A DNA stretch of 64,000 nt from Chitinophagaceae bacterium (GCA_016715365.1 JADKAM010000001.1:930001-994000); one strand, 5' to 3'. Shown: positions 24,392-34,197, counted from the stretch's first letter. The notes: generated by a model from the letters alone, not told the origin. Program-made: numbers and translations.

Positions 24392-26260
24392 TTATATTAC
24401 TTGTGCGGCACACAGGTAACGCCAGTTATAGTTTTTATCGGCATGGGCAGCCAGCGGCTCTATTTTTTTGTTTACAGCAGCTTTTGTAAGTATACCGGCA
24501 TTGGCCAGTTTCTTTTTTGCTTCATGCATATAATCCTGTAATACAGTTTCTTCCATCCAGCTTTTTTGTGGCGGTTCAAAACCTACTTTTTCTTTTCGCC
24601 ATACAATTTCATCCGGCAACTTTTTATCCATGGTTTGGCGCAATAAGAACTTGGTCCAGCCTTCATGCATTTTTAACTGCGAAGGGAGCGAAAAAACAAA
24701 TTCAACCAGCTCGTGATTTAAAAAAGGCAAACGCACTTCACGTCCATGTGCCATACTGTTTCTGTCGGCAAACCGCAATAGCTCCTCCAGCCCCATTTCG
24801 GTAATATTATAATGAATGATGTCATTTAGTTTGGTTACAATAGGCTTGTGAATGCCTACCCATTCCTGGTGCTTAAGCAATTTTAAAAAATCTTCACTGA
24901 TATCGGGATGAGAAATAGTTTTTCTGTATTCCAGTTTCTCTAAATGCATAGCTGCATGCGATGGCATAAAAGCCGCCACAATATTTTTTATATCCCATCT
25001 AAAGGGTTGGTTGTTTTTCCGGAATGCATTTCGTTCTACTTGCGTGGCTCCCAATTTATGCCTGCTCAAAACCTCCTGCAAAAACCAATGAATATATTTT
25101 GGGTAGCCGGCTAAAATTTCATCAGCGCCCTGCCCATCCAGCAAAACCTTTACATCGTGTTTTTTAGCCAGCTCAAAAACTTTGTACTGGGCAAAAATGC
25201 CCGACGAAGAAAATGGTTCTTCCTGGTGGTAACAAAGTTTTTCAAAATCTTTTATCAAATCAAAAGCTGTTGGTTGTATTTGATGGTTGGTAATGTTTAA
25301 CCCTGCTGAAACGGATTGAATATATTTTGACTCATCGTTTACAAAACCCGGAAAAACTGCCGAAAAGGTTTGGAGCATATGCGTTTTACCGCCAGTGGCT
25401 TTTTGTAATTGGTTAATGGTGTAAGCAATAGTGGAGCTGTCCAGCCCGCCACTTAAACTGGTGCCCAGCGCCACATCGCTGCGTAACCTTTTTTTTACCG
25501 ACTGCGTAAAGATTTCTGTAAATTTTTCAATGGCATCGGCCGGCTGGATATCGATCTTCATTTCTTTATTTAAACTCCAGTACTTGGTGATTTTTGAAAG
25601 CTGGTTTGTTTTTGGTTCGTAGCTGAGATAATGTGCCGGAGGCAATGAATAAATGGCTTCAAAAAAAGTTTGTTCTTTATCTATACAGTTTTGAAGATAC
25701 CCCAGGGTGATATAATTGAGGAGCATTTTATTATCAATCTGTTTATCTACACCAATGGCCCAAAGGGCTTTCATTTCGCTGGCAAAAATAAAATTGCCTT
25801 CGTCTTCGTAATAATAAAATGGCTTTTCACCAAAGCGGTCACGGGCCGCAAAAAGTTTTTCGTCCTTTTCATCCCAAATAGCAAAGGCAAACATGCCCTC
25901 AAACCGCTGCAGGCATTTTTCTTTCCAGTAATCATAAGCAGCAAGTATCACTTCTGTATCCGACTGTGTTGAAAAATGGTAGCCTTTGTTTTGAAGAAAG
26001 GATCTGATCTCGATGTAATTATAAATTTCGCCATTGTAAACAATCTGGTAGCGGCTGGCAAAGCTCATGGGTTGAGCCGCATGGTTGCTGAGGTCAATAA
26101 CAGCAAGTCGCCGGTGCCCGAGGTGAACCGTGCTGCCGGCATTGCTCCACTGCCCTTCGCCATCGGGGCCACGGTGTGCAATGGCATCGGTCATTTTTTT
26201 TAAATGAACCGGGGCAATTGTATTAGGGGTATGTAATAATATTCCTGCAATTCCACACAT
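24392..26260 (-). CDS. asnB: Asparagine synthetase B (glutamine-hydrolysing)
   Basis: This 622-residue enzyme converts aspartate, glutamine and ATP to asparagine. Cys2 after the initiator Met (MCGIAGILL) is the glutaminase nucleophile, followed by HRGPDGEGQW and the YNGEIYNY segment of the class II glutaminase domain (to about residue 200). The synthetase half has the ATP pyrophosphatase loop SGGLDSS near residue 270, and LDGQGADEILAGYP. The C-terminal part (ADRNSMAHGREVRLPFLNHEL) is complete. Some AsnB paralogues serve in surface glycan loci, but none is seen here. Confidence 0.94.
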   Translation of the reverse strand: MCGIAGILLHTPNTIAPVHLKKMTDAIAHRGPDGEGQWSNAGSTVHLGHRRLAVIDLSNHAAQPMSFASRYQIVYNGEIYNYIEIRSFLQNKGYHFSTQSDTEVILAAYDYWKEKCLQRFEGMFAFAIWDEKDEKLFAARDRFGEKPFYYYEDEGNFIFASEMKALWAIGVDKQIDNKMLLNYITLGYLQNCIDKEQTFFEAIYSLPPAHYLSYEPKTNQLSKITKYWSLNKEMKIDIQPADAIEKFTEIFTQSVKKRLRSDVALGTSLSGGLDSSTIAYTINQLQKATGGKTHMLQTFSAVFPGFVNDESKYIQSVSAGLNITNHQIQPTAFDLIKDFEKLCYHQEEPFSSSGIFAQYKVFELAKKHDVKVLLDGQGADEILAGYPKYIHWFLQEVLSRHKLGATQVERNAFRKNNQPFRWDIKNIVAAFMPSHAAMHLEKLEYRKTISHPDISEDFLKLLKHQEWVGIHKPIVTKLNDIIHYNITEMGLEELLRFADRNSMAHGREVRLPFLNHELVEFVFSLPSQLKMHEGWTKFLLRQTMDKKLPDEIVWRKEKVGFEPPQKSWMEETVLQDYMHEAKKKLANAGILTKAAVNKKIEPLAAHADKNYNWRYLCAAQVI

Positions 26261-26305
26261 AGTGTAAGTATCTGCCTGTAAAATTTACGGGTGATAAAAA
26301 TAAAT

Positions 26306-26962
26306 TTAGTTCAGGTCAATTGGCAAAACCGCCTTTACATCGCCCCATGACATTGTAAGCACACAGCCACCGGAAGCCGGTTGAAAAATCATGGTGAAAT
26401 ATTCTGTCTGCACATCGGTTTTAATTACCGGAATTTCTATTTCAGCAATATCTTTGGTTTTGTCGATATGTAATCCCCAACTGTATAGGTTTTGGTTAAA
26501 AATCATTTTCCATTTCTCGGGGTAAGGTATGCAATAAAGTATATAACGGCCCGGAGCTATTTTTTTTCCTTTAATATTAACTGGTTTAAAAAATTCAATT
26601 TCGGTAGCTTCATTGGCACCCAGCCGCCACTCATGCCCATAAAATTGTATCACATTTTGTCCGTCTGCTGAATCTGCAAAAATGATCCTTCCCTTTTTTT
26701 GAGGACGGCTGTAAATAATTCTTGCAACCGGGTTTGCTATATCAGGTGTAACCATTTTTTGCTGGGGATAATCAACAGGAAAATAAATCATGTCCATTGG
26801 CGATTTATCAAGCGATAAAATGGAACTGTCATGTACCGAAACAGGCAGGCGCATGGTTTTGTTTTCATCCGGTACAGTATTTTCCTGCTTTTGATTGCAG
26901 GAAAAAAATAAACCCGAAACAATCAGTAAAACAGCAATGAGAAATCGTGGTTTTAGCATCAT
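26306..26962 (-). CDS. DUF2911 lipoprotein
   Basis: This 218-residue protein has a signal peptide ending in lipobox LFFSC, so it is lipid-anchored. The mature part is DUF2911: IIYSRPQKKGRIIF, YGHEWRLGANEATEIEF, APGRYILYCIP and WKMIFNQNLYSWG are the family's conserved blocks. The domain is frequent in Bacteroidota and has no known function. It follows asnB's start on the same strand with a gap of about 45 bases, which may hold a promoter for asnB. Confidence 0.88.
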   Translation of the reverse strand: MMLKPRFLIAVLLIVSGLFFSCNQKQENTVPDENKTMRLPVSVHDSSILSLDKSPMDMIYFPVDYPQQKMVTPDIANPVARIIYSRPQKKGRIIFADSADGQNVIQFYGHEWRLGANEATEIEFFKPVNIKGKKIAPGRYILYCIPYPEKWKMIFNQNLYSWGLHIDKTKDIAEIEIPVIKTDVQTEYFTMIFQPASGGCVLTMSWGDVKAVLPIDLN

Positions 26963-27034
26963 AATATTCTGATTAAAGTTCAGCGGTAGCCTATTCTGCT
27001 ACAAAAGTTCTGTTGATGGTTAAAGATACAGCAA

Positions 27035-27631
27035 TCAGCTGTTTAATAATTCATTCAATTTACTGAGACTGTATTTTTTCAGATCCGGAAAAAAAGCATG
27101 GTAACAGGTCTGCATCCCGGTATAATGCATATTAAAAATTTCAAAAGCTATTGCACTTTCGGTAAGATAAGCCGAACGCCGCACCACACCACCAAAGCTT
27201 TTTTCAATACCCCAGGTATGCTTGTAATTATACAGCCAGTCGTATTCTTTCATGTACGGGAACATTTTTTGAAAAGGAAGCGGAAACAGTTCCGTATAAG
27301 ATTCCAGCAAATGATAAGTGCCTGATGCAAATGTTTTCAGTTCCATTTCTGAACTGAATTCATTGGTATCATTTGCCAGGAAATGATCGTACACCACATC
27401 GGCAAATGCGCCGGAGTACAAACGGTATTGTGGCCTGAAAAATGATTTTAGTTCCTGCGTGGCAGCATGGGTATCGGTAAAATGATCAATGGCCCGGTGC
27501 AGTTTAATTCCTTTTTGTACCGCAGGCGGATAGTCAAACTGCTTTTTTCCTTTTATATAATCGCTGATCATATTACCGGCCAGTATGTCGGGGTTATTAA
27601 AAGAAAGATATGCATGGGCCAGGTAATTCAT
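27035..27631 (-). CDS. ACP phosphodiesterase-like (AcpH/DUF479) protein
   Basis: This 198-residue protein matches the AcpH family that removes the phosphopantetheine arm from acyl carrier protein. The HD-like metal motif parts are visible: MNYLAHAYLS, AGNMISDYIKG, GIKLHRAIDHFTD and FADVVYDHFLA. Length fits the family (about 195). It is monocistronic as far as can be seen; the 338 bases upstream hold no gene. Confidence 0.88.
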   Translation of the reverse strand: MNYLAHAYLSFNNPDILAGNMISDYIKGKKQFDYPPAVQKGIKLHRAIDHFTDTHAATQELKSFFRPQYRLYSGAFADVVYDHFLANDTNEFSSEMELKTFASGTYHLLESYTELFPLPFQKMFPYMKEYDWLYNYKHTWGIEKSFGGVVRRSAYLTESAIAFEIFNMHYTGMQTCYHAFFPDLKKYSLSKLNELLNS

Positions 27632-27969
27632 ACTTAAATAAAGATACTTTGTTTTAAACAGAAGGCTGACCAGGCAATTTTATTTTGCGATCAATAAAAA
27701 GTTAATGCCGCTTTCACTTTTTAACAATACCAACTCTTCTTTTATAATTTCTTTAAGAAATAAAAGCTAATACAGTACTGTAAAGGGTTTTACGAATTAA
27801 TTCGTAGATATAAACAAAGAAGTGTTTACCGCTCATACAGTGATTAACTTTTTTTTGGCGTCGCTGGTACCATATTGCTTTTGCCGGTAAGTAACTGCCA
27901 CTACTTTTGGGTTGTAATTAAAGCTGCAGCCATGAAGCAGCTATTTTAAAAAACTTAAAAAGTATAGTT
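27632..27969. other. Gene-less stretch with two small palindromes
   Basis: No convincing open frame occurs in this 338-base region between the divergent AcpH-like and PepSY-like genes. It holds two perfect palindromes: atttctttaagaaat (27747-27761) and tacgaattaattcgta (27791-27806). Their placement in a divergent promoter region makes operator sites plausible, but no regulator can be named. A hairpin with agctgc/gcagct arms precedes the start at 27970. Confidence 0.5.
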
Positions 27970-28437
27970 ATGAAAAAGATTAAAACCGTTTTAACAGCAA
28001 TCGTAATGCTGTTGTCCATCAGTTCATTTGCAACAGAAACCAAAAAGGCTTCTCCCGATCCCGAAAAAGTAACCCCTGTTGTAAAAGCTGCATTCGAAAG
28101 TGATTTTTCCAAAGCCACCCTGGTAAAATGGGACAAAACAGATGAATTTTATTTTGCCTCGTTTTTACTGAATAATGTAAAGGTAGATGCAGCCTACACT
28201 GAAAATGGAGAGCTGATCGGCACTTCCAGAAGGATTTCTGCAGATCAAATGCCTTTAAGTATTTCGGTGGCTCTTGCGGAGAATTATAGCGGCTACGTGG
28301 CAGATAATTCAGTGGTTGAATTAACCCATCTATCTGTAACCAGGTATTATGTTACGGTTTCAAACAAAACCCAGACAGTAAAATTAAAATGCTTCAGTAA
28401 TGGTGAACTGGAAGTAGAAAGTAAAACAAAAAAGTGA
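27970..28437 (+). CDS. Secreted PepSY-like small protein
   Basis: This 155-residue protein has a clear signal peptide (MKKIKTVLTAIVMLLSISSFA). The mature domain is a single small alpha/beta unit: VVKAAFESDFSKATLVKW, YFASFLLNNVKVDAAYTENG, then LSISVALAENYSGY. This resembles the PepSY-like / beta-lactamase-inhibitor-like periplasmic proteins abundant in Chitinophagaceae. Function is unknown. A terminator hairpin follows at about 28461. Confidence 0.7.
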   Translation: MKKIKTVLTAIVMLLSISSFATETKKASPDPEKVTPVVKAAFESDFSKATLVKWDKTDEFYFASFLLNNVKVDAAYTENGELIGTSRRISADQMPLSISVALAENYSGYVADNSVVELTHLSVTRYYVTVSNKTQTVKLKCFSNGELEVESKTKK

Positions 28438-28460
28438 TGGTTTGAGTTTTGAGATAAGAA

Positions 28461-28490
28461 AGCCCTGCAGAAAAGCGGGGTTTTTATTTT
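28461..28490 (+). terminator. Terminator after the PepSY-like gene
   Basis: The arms aagccctgc and gcggggttt pair over 9 positions with two G-U wobbles, enclose a short A-rich loop, and run into a T-rich tract on the plus strand. Confidence 0.75.
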
Positions 28491-28733
28491 TTGCAAAAAA
28501 GTATTCAAATCAAACAGCTCTGTTTTGTACTATAACCAATATCTATCTTCAGAAATTCAAATAATTCTAAAACTTTGAGTTTATTCTAAAACTGAAATGA
28601 AAAAGGGAGCCATTTTGGGTAATTTTATGGCGATAAAATTTATTCAAAAGAAACCCAACTGGTAAAAAATAATTAAAACAGGTAATTGATTGCATACGAT
28701 TGTTTGAGGTTTGCTGCATCAACCTGGAATTCT

Positions 28734-29480
28734 TCATAACCATCCAAACCGCTCAATCAGTTTTTCTTTCTGGCTGCGGGCAACAGGAATGTTTGCATCA
28801 TTGGATAATACCAGGTAATTGCCTTCGCCACGTACATATTTTTTTATGTGATCAAGATTAACGAGGTATTGCCTGTGTACCCTTAAAAAATTCCGATCTT
28901 CCAATACTTCCTGTATATCGCCCAGGTTTTTTGAAACAAGATGCTGCTGCCCATCGGCTGTATAAAAACGGGTATAGTTGTTTTCCGATTCGCAATAAAC
29001 AATGTTTTCAACCTCAACAAAACTTACACCGTTTTGATAAGGCAATGCAATTTTGCCGGGATGATTTTTTGGTGTGCCTTGCACCTGGTCTTTCAACATG
29101 GTTAGTTGTTGCTGCACGGGCCAATGGCGCTGCATGGCTTTTTGTACTGCAGCCTGCAGGTCTTTTCCATCAATGGGTTTCAGCAAATAATCCAAAGCGC
29201 TAAACCGGAATGCTTTTACAGCAAACTGATCGTACGCTGTTACAAACACCAGGCTGAAATTTATCTCTCCCAGTTTTTCCAGCAACTGAAAACCATTCAT
29301 CACCGGCATTTCAATATCTAAAAAAACAATATTGGGTTGCAGCGTTTTTATTTGCTGCAAACCATCAGCCGCATCTGTACACCCCGCTACCACCTGCACC
29401 TGCGGGCAGTACATTTTTAATTGCAACGTCAGCAGTTTTACACTGTCTGCTTCATCATCTATAATAATTGCTTTCTGCAT
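28734..29480 (-). CDS. LytTR-family response regulator
   Basis: This 248-residue regulator has an N-terminal receiver domain (acidic pocket IIIDDEAD, phospho-acceptor Asp55 in VFLDIEMPV, Lys in LLKPIDG). A C-terminal LytTR DNA-binding domain covers roughly residues 143-248 (IVYCESENNYTRFYT; FLRVHRQYLVNLDHIKKYV). It is separated by 2 bases from the LytS-type kinase upstream, so the two form a cognate pair. Targets are unknown; the divergent membrane protein gene at 31714 is a candidate. Confidence 0.92.
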   Translation of the reverse strand: MQKAIIIDDEADSVKLLTLQLKMYCPQVQVVAGCTDAADGLQQIKTLQPNIVFLDIEMPVMNGFQLLEKLGEINFSLVFVTAYDQFAVKAFRFSALDYLLKPIDGKDLQAAVQKAMQRHWPVQQQLTMLKDQVQGTPKNHPGKIALPYQNGVSFVEVENIVYCESENNYTRFYTADGQQHLVSKNLGDIQEVLEDRNFLRVHRQYLVNLDHIKKYVRGEGNYLVLSNDANIPVARSQKEKLIERFGWL

Positions 29481-29482
29481 AA

Positions 29483-31492
29483 CTAAACCGGAATTTTAAT
29501 AACCACTTTTGTGCCCGTTGCATTGTTTTTATCATCTTTCAGGTCTTCCACTTCCACGGTTGCTTTTATACCATACACCTGGTTGATCATATCAATTCTT
29601 TCTGATGTCATTTTAAGCCCGAAGGATTTTTGTTTGGTGGCCGATTTGCTTTTATACAATATAGCCTGTTCCCTGCCTACGCCATTATCCTGTATTATAA
29701 CCTTCACAAAATTTTCGGCAGGCTGAGTAATATCAATGGCAATAGTGCCTCCTTCTTTTTTATGCATCAACCCATGCCAGATGGCGTTTTCAACGTAAGG
29801 CTGAATCAGCAGCGGCGGCAGCTCGGTATATTGCATATCAATTTCCGGCGACACCTGTATGTGGTATTTTACCTTGTCTTTAAACCGCATTGCTTCCAGT
29901 TCAATATACAGCCGCAGTGTTTCCAGTTCTTTCTCCAGGGTTATTTTTTCAGAACGTGAGTTTTCCAATACCAGCCGTATCAGTTGCGAAAACATGGTAA
30001 GGTAACCTGCAGCAGTTTCTGAATTGTTTTCAAGCGTATACAGTTTTATAGAGTTAAGGCAATTAAAAATAAAATGCGGATTCATCTGTGCTCTTAGTGC
30101 GGTCATTTCTGTTTCCGCTATCTTTTGTTCAAAAACGGTTTGTACCTGTTTTATTTTATGGTCTTCTACCAGTTTATTTTTTTGTTCAAGTTCTGCAGTG
30201 CGTTTTTTTAGCTCATCTTCTAACTGTTCATTGTATTGCTGTTGTAAATTATTTCTTTCAACCAATACAAGTTTGCTGCGGTATGCAAGGGCAAAAGAAA
30301 AACAAACAGCTTCTACAAAAAGCCCCAGCAACATAAAAAATGGCGGAAAAGTTATAATGGTGTTCCAGACATCGCCCCAGCGAAGCTCAACAGCCCTGTT
30401 TAATATGCCAGTAACCGGCAGGCTCCATAAAAGCAACATACTTAAAAGCCCGGAAAACAAAAACCATTTCACTTTTTCTTTGCTCAAGGGTGTAAGCACC
30501 AGCAAAATAAAATTCAATATCAGCATAGGAACAGGTACTACGAAATACCCGAATTGATCGGGAAATAAAAAAGCCCCGGTACGGTAAGTGATGAATTGAA
30601 TCAGCATTTGCACCACCGTAATGGCAATCAGGATTTTAACGGCTAACCATGTTTTTTTAAACTGCTGCGGCAGGTTGAGCATATTGCCTATGAACAAACT
30701 GTAGAGCACAGGTATCAGGTAAATGAAAACTGAAAATATAATATCGAGAAAAAGCCCCGAAAAAAAATTAGCCGTAAACCGGACATCTATTGAAAAAATA
30801 CCAGTAAGCACCGAGCAGGAAGTATAGGCCATATACCAGAGAAAAACATTGTCTTTATACAGGTAATATTGATATGCTGCAAACAGGGTGATAAAAAATA
30901 AAGAACCGGTAATAATGGCCAACAGCAGAAAAAGTAAAGTGCTATAATACCTTCCTTCCGCATCGGCCTGCATGAAAGTATAAGGCGTATTCAGGTAAGC
31001 CATGCCCGGCAATATCATATTGCTCCGGTCTTCAGTTCTTACCCAGAATGTTTTGGCTGTTTGCGGATTAATAGTAAGCGGCAGGTTGCCTTTTTCAATA
31101 CCACGGATAGCTGTTTCGTAAAGACCCGATTTTGCCAACAGGCCTGACGAATCGTACAACCGCATATAAACATGTGGGCCAGGACTGAAAAAGAAACGAA
31201 TAGTATCTGTAACAGAAGCATTACTGATACTAAAACGCAACCATTGAATAATTAATGGCCTGTTTGAAAATCGTTGCTGGCGGTGGATGCTGTCGTACAA
31301 TACAAATGCCTGTTTTCTTACTTCATCAAACGATAACGGATGCACAGAGGTTTCTTCATAAAACCAGCATTTATCAGCAATACTTATACCTCCCTGCCAT
31401 TGGGGCTGTGCTTTAAATACAAGGGTATCCTGTGCAAACAGTTTGACTGCACAAATAATCAGCATTACAATAAAAGAAATACGCAATGGCAT
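29483..31492 (-). CDS. LytS-type sensor histidine kinase with 7TM-DISM sensor
   Basis: This 669-residue protein starts at ATG 31492 (MPLRISFIVMLI), giving a signal sequence. An extracellular DISM-type beta domain (LIIQWLRFSISNASV; GPHVYMRLYDSSG) precedes seven hydrophobic segments and a coiled coil. The His_kinase/LytS module follows, with the phospho-acceptor His in AQMNPHFIFNCLNSIKLY near residue 470. The HATPase region has VENAIWHG, DNGVGR and SFGLKM. The extracellular domain suggests it senses a carbohydrate or envelope ligand. It pairs with the LytTR regulator immediately downstream. Confidence 0.9.
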   Translation of the reverse strand: MPLRISFIVMLIICAVKLFAQDTLVFKAQPQWQGGISIADKCWFYEETSVHPLSFDEVRKQAFVLYDSIHRQQRFSNRPLIIQWLRFSISNASVTDTIRFFFSPGPHVYMRLYDSSGLLAKSGLYETAIRGIEKGNLPLTINPQTAKTFWVRTEDRSNMILPGMAYLNTPYTFMQADAEGRYYSTLLFLLLAIITGSLFFITLFAAYQYYLYKDNVFLWYMAYTSCSVLTGIFSIDVRFTANFFSGLFLDIIFSVFIYLIPVLYSLFIGNMLNLPQQFKKTWLAVKILIAITVVQMLIQFITYRTGAFLFPDQFGYFVVPVPMLILNFILLVLTPLSKEKVKWFLFSGLLSMLLLWSLPVTGILNRAVELRWGDVWNTIITFPPFFMLLGLFVEAVCFSFALAYRSKLVLVERNNLQQQYNEQLEDELKKRTAELEQKNKLVEDHKIKQVQTVFEQKIAETEMTALRAQMNPHFIFNCLNSIKLYTLENNSETAAGYLTMFSQLIRLVLENSRSEKITLEKELETLRLYIELEAMRFKDKVKYHIQVSPEIDMQYTELPPLLIQPYVENAIWHGLMHKKEGGTIAIDITQPAENFVKVIIQDNGVGREQAILYKSKSATKQKSFGLKMTSERIDMINQVYGIKATVEVEDLKDDKNNATGTKVVIKIPV

Positions 31493-31713
31493 AGAGACTA
31501 AAATTAAACAATGCAGTTTCATTTACCACATGTTATTGGTGAATGAACATTTTTTTGAGGGAATGGTATATGCGGTGCTTTACACACCCAATCCTGCAGT
31601 TCACTCACAAAAGCTTCCTGTTACCACAATTGGTTTTTGCTGCCATTGCTGTTGCATTAGTTTCATCAAAAATTTTTAAACCGAACTAAATAACATCAGT
31701 TAAAACAATCGTT

Positions 31714-32556
31714 ATGATAAAAAAAATCCTGCATGTAATAGTTATCATCTTTTTATTGCCTCTTCCGTTCATCGGCTCTGGGGATATATTGAAAAAATTT
31801 TCTCCTTACTTTGATGAAAATGGTTTGGGTTTGTATATTGTACTAAGCATTGCCTGCGGCCTTGTATCTGCCATATCAGCCTATTATGTAACCAATAAAG
31901 CATTGGCAAAGCCTTTATTGTTAGCAGGTGCTTTACTTTTTGTAATAGGTATTTCAATGACTTCTGTAGCTGGTTTGGGCGCTCAGCCCGATTTTAGCCC
32001 CAATATGCTGCAACACCCCGAACGGGAGCATTACCGGTATGCATTGCTTTTTTTAAATGCCCTGCTTTTTGCTGTTGCATTTTTTATAATCATCCGAAAC
32101 AGCTGGAGTACTGCAGCACCATGGCATAGATGGATCGTGCTGCTTTTTATTCCGGCATTTGCTGAATGGCTTTGGGAGTTTCCGCATCATTTCTTTTTAG
32201 GTGCCCACCTGCAGGAATGGATAAACCAGGGAAAAAACGCCGCAGATTTTATGGTAAACTATACACCTGAATCTGCTTTACGTATGGGCGGTATTGGCCG
32301 TGTGATACAATACCTGGTTATTCTATGGCTTGCATACATGCTGTTTAAATCCGGTGTTCTTAAAAAATGGGTATTAATTGTGCTGACTGTGTTTTGCGCC
32401 ATAGGTTGCTTTACAGGAATTGCTGTTGCGGTTTTAGGTTATGCTTCTTTTGCAAAGCTGCAGATACTGATGTTATTCTTCATTCCGGCAGGGCCTTTTG
32501 TTTTATCGTACTGGACTGGTTTGGCGCTTTTAAGTAAAAAGCAAAAAGCGCCTTAA
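31714..32556 (+). CDS. Multi-pass membrane protein, hypothetical
   Basis: This 280-residue protein has about seven or eight hydrophobic helices and no recognisable domain. Notable loops are GLGAQPDFSPNMLQHPEREHY between helices and FAEWLWEFPHHFFLGAHLQE, with clustered Trp, His and Glu in or near the membrane. It starts 222 bases from the LytS-type kinase in divergent orientation, so it could be a target or partner of that system. I do not recognise the family. Confidence 0.7.
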   Translation: MIKKILHVIVIIFLLPLPFIGSGDILKKFSPYFDENGLGLYIVLSIACGLVSAISAYYVTNKALAKPLLLAGALLFVIGISMTSVAGLGAQPDFSPNMLQHPEREHYRYALLFLNALLFAVAFFIIIRNSWSTAAPWHRWIVLLFIPAFAEWLWEFPHHFFLGAHLQEWINQGKNAADFMVNYTPESALRMGGIGRVIQYLVILWLAYMLFKSGVLKKWVLIVLTVFCAIGCFTGIAVAVLGYASFAKLQILMLFFIPAGPFVLSYWTGLALLSKKQKAP

Positions 32557-32643
32557 GGTATTGAACATGCCGCCTATATTATTACCTGTAATGTTTTTGC
32601 TGATGCGAAAACATTGCAGGATTTCTGTTTATAATATCTGAAG

Positions 32644-33990
32644 TTACCGCCCCGGCAAAGGCACCACCGGCAAACTTTCATTGCCCGTTTCATTTACAGA
32701 TTGTACTGCAAAAAAATAATTGTCTTTTGAATAAGGCAAACGCATTTCCGTTTCTGCAGTAAATATTTTTCTTTGCCAGAAAGCGCTGGTGGTTTCTCTA
32801 ACCAACACATAATAACCTTTTACTTTTCCAATCTTTGGCGTTTGCCAATATAATAAAGTAGAGTTGGTTAGTTTTTTTACTTCCATTTTTACAGAGTCGG
32901 GCATGGCCGGTGCTTTAGATAAATTAGCAAGATTGGCCAGATTAATCCCGGTGTTTTTACGCAGGTATTCATAATCAATATATTCTTCTAAATCTCCGTA
33001 TTGAATACCATTCTCCACCCGTACATCCTGGTGCTGGCGTGTATAATTCTCATTCATCTCGGTAATACGTACCGCTGCAAAGCCACGCTGCACGTAAGGT
33101 GTATGATCGCCGCCACGCAAAAAACGATCGTTGCGGTAAATTAAGACCACTTCCATATTATCAACATAGCGTTCGCCTATTTCTTTTACATAGCGGGCAA
33201 GCTGGCGGCTTTTTCCATCATTCTCCATACCAAGATTACGGATATTGGCTGCAACTTTTTCTGTTTCGTAAGCAGGAATGCCTTCGCTGAAAACACGAAC
33301 CTTTGTGTTGTTGATGATATTGGTTTCATTGCTGTTGTTGCTGCCCATAATATCGTTATTCAACACTGCAACAATATTCCAGTTTTCTTTCTTCGCCTTC
33401 TCACTCATAAAGGCCGAGCCAAGCAAACCCTGTTCTTCGCCACTGACTGTTACAAAAATAATGGTGGCCGGAAAATTATGCTTGCTCATGATCCTGGCAC
33501 ATTCAATAACGGCTGCACAACCGCTGGCATCATCGTTGGCTCCGGGTGCATCACCCATGCGTTCTGTTGGGCTGCTCCGCATATTATCCAGGTGCCCGCT
33601 GATGATAAATATGCGGTTATCGTTGGGGTCGGTGCCTTTTAAAGTGGCAACCACATTACCTAAAAGGGTTACCGTATCAATCCTTCTTTTGTCGGGCTGT
33701 AAAGTGGTGGTATCAATAAAAGCTGATAAACGTCCGCCTGATTGTTTTGCAAATTCATTGAACTTGCCCAGCACCCAGTTACGGGCTGCACCAATACCCC
33801 GTTTGGGGTTGGTTTGTGTACTAAGCGTATTGCGGGTGCCAAAAGCCACCATGCTTTTTATATAAGATTTTAAAGAATCGGAAGATATTTCTTTTACCAT
33901 CTTTTCAATTTCGGCATCACGCTGGATGGTAGTTTGGCAGAAAGAAGGAATGCCTGCAATTAAAAAAGCTATAAAGAAAATCTGTTTCAT
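32644..33990 (-). CDS. M28 zinc aminopeptidase with C-terminal fibronectin-like domain
   Basis: The 448-residue reading starts at ATG 33990 (MKQIFFIAFLIAGIPSFCQ), a signal peptide; the frame upstream to 34128 crosses a palindrome and lacks protein character. M28 metal ligands are present: His in ISGHLDNM, bridging Asp in GANDDASGCAAVIE, Glu pair in VSGEEQGLLGS, Asp in NNDIMGSN and a distal His in RGGDHTPYV. A ~90-residue C-terminal beta domain follows (KVKGYYVLVRETTSAFWQ). It probably releases amino acids from peptides in the periplasm or at the surface. It is divergent from the DHS-like gene. Confidence 0.9.
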   Translation of the reverse strand: MKQIFFIAFLIAGIPSFCQTTIQRDAEIEKMVKEISSDSLKSYIKSMVAFGTRNTLSTQTNPKRGIGAARNWVLGKFNEFAKQSGGRLSAFIDTTTLQPDKRRIDTVTLLGNVVATLKGTDPNDNRIFIISGHLDNMRSSPTERMGDAPGANDDASGCAAVIECARIMSKHNFPATIIFVTVSGEEQGLLGSAFMSEKAKKENWNIVAVLNNDIMGSNNSNETNIINNTKVRVFSEGIPAYETEKVAANIRNLGMENDGKSRQLARYVKEIGERYVDNMEVVLIYRNDRFLRGGDHTPYVQRGFAAVRITEMNENYTRQHQDVRVENGIQYGDLEEYIDYEYLRKNTGINLANLANLSKAPAMPDSVKMEVKKLTNSTLLYWQTPKIGKVKGYYVLVRETTSAFWQRKIFTAETEMRLPYSKDNYFFAVQSVNETGNESLPVVPLPGR

Positions 33991-34073
33991 AAAACAATGT
34001 TTAAACTGAAATATACAAAGAAGCGGAATAAGTAGCAGAGATTGTTGAATAAGGTAATATTGTACAAGCGTGA

Positions 34074-34110
34074 TTTTATATATCTCTTTCATTGAAAGAG
34101 ATATATAAAA
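34074..34110. repeat. Perfect 18-base inverted repeat with 1-base spacer
   Basis: Left arm ttttatatatctctttca (34074-34091) and right arm (34093-34110) are exact reverse complements around one central base. It lies between the divergent M28 peptidase (start 33990) and DHS-like gene (start 34198). It could be a regulator-binding site, a bidirectional terminator-like cruciform or a small repeat element. Confidence 0.75.
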
Positions 34111-34197
34111 CAAATCAAAGATTGCCAATGAAGTTTAATAGAAATTCAACGGCTGGGTACATAAAAAAAATTACTTTTGCAGCCTTAAACATTTATT

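Noticed and set aside
33278..33865. 195-residue plus-strand frame
   Set aside because: Antisense shadow of the M28 peptidase gene, whose zinc motifs are clear.
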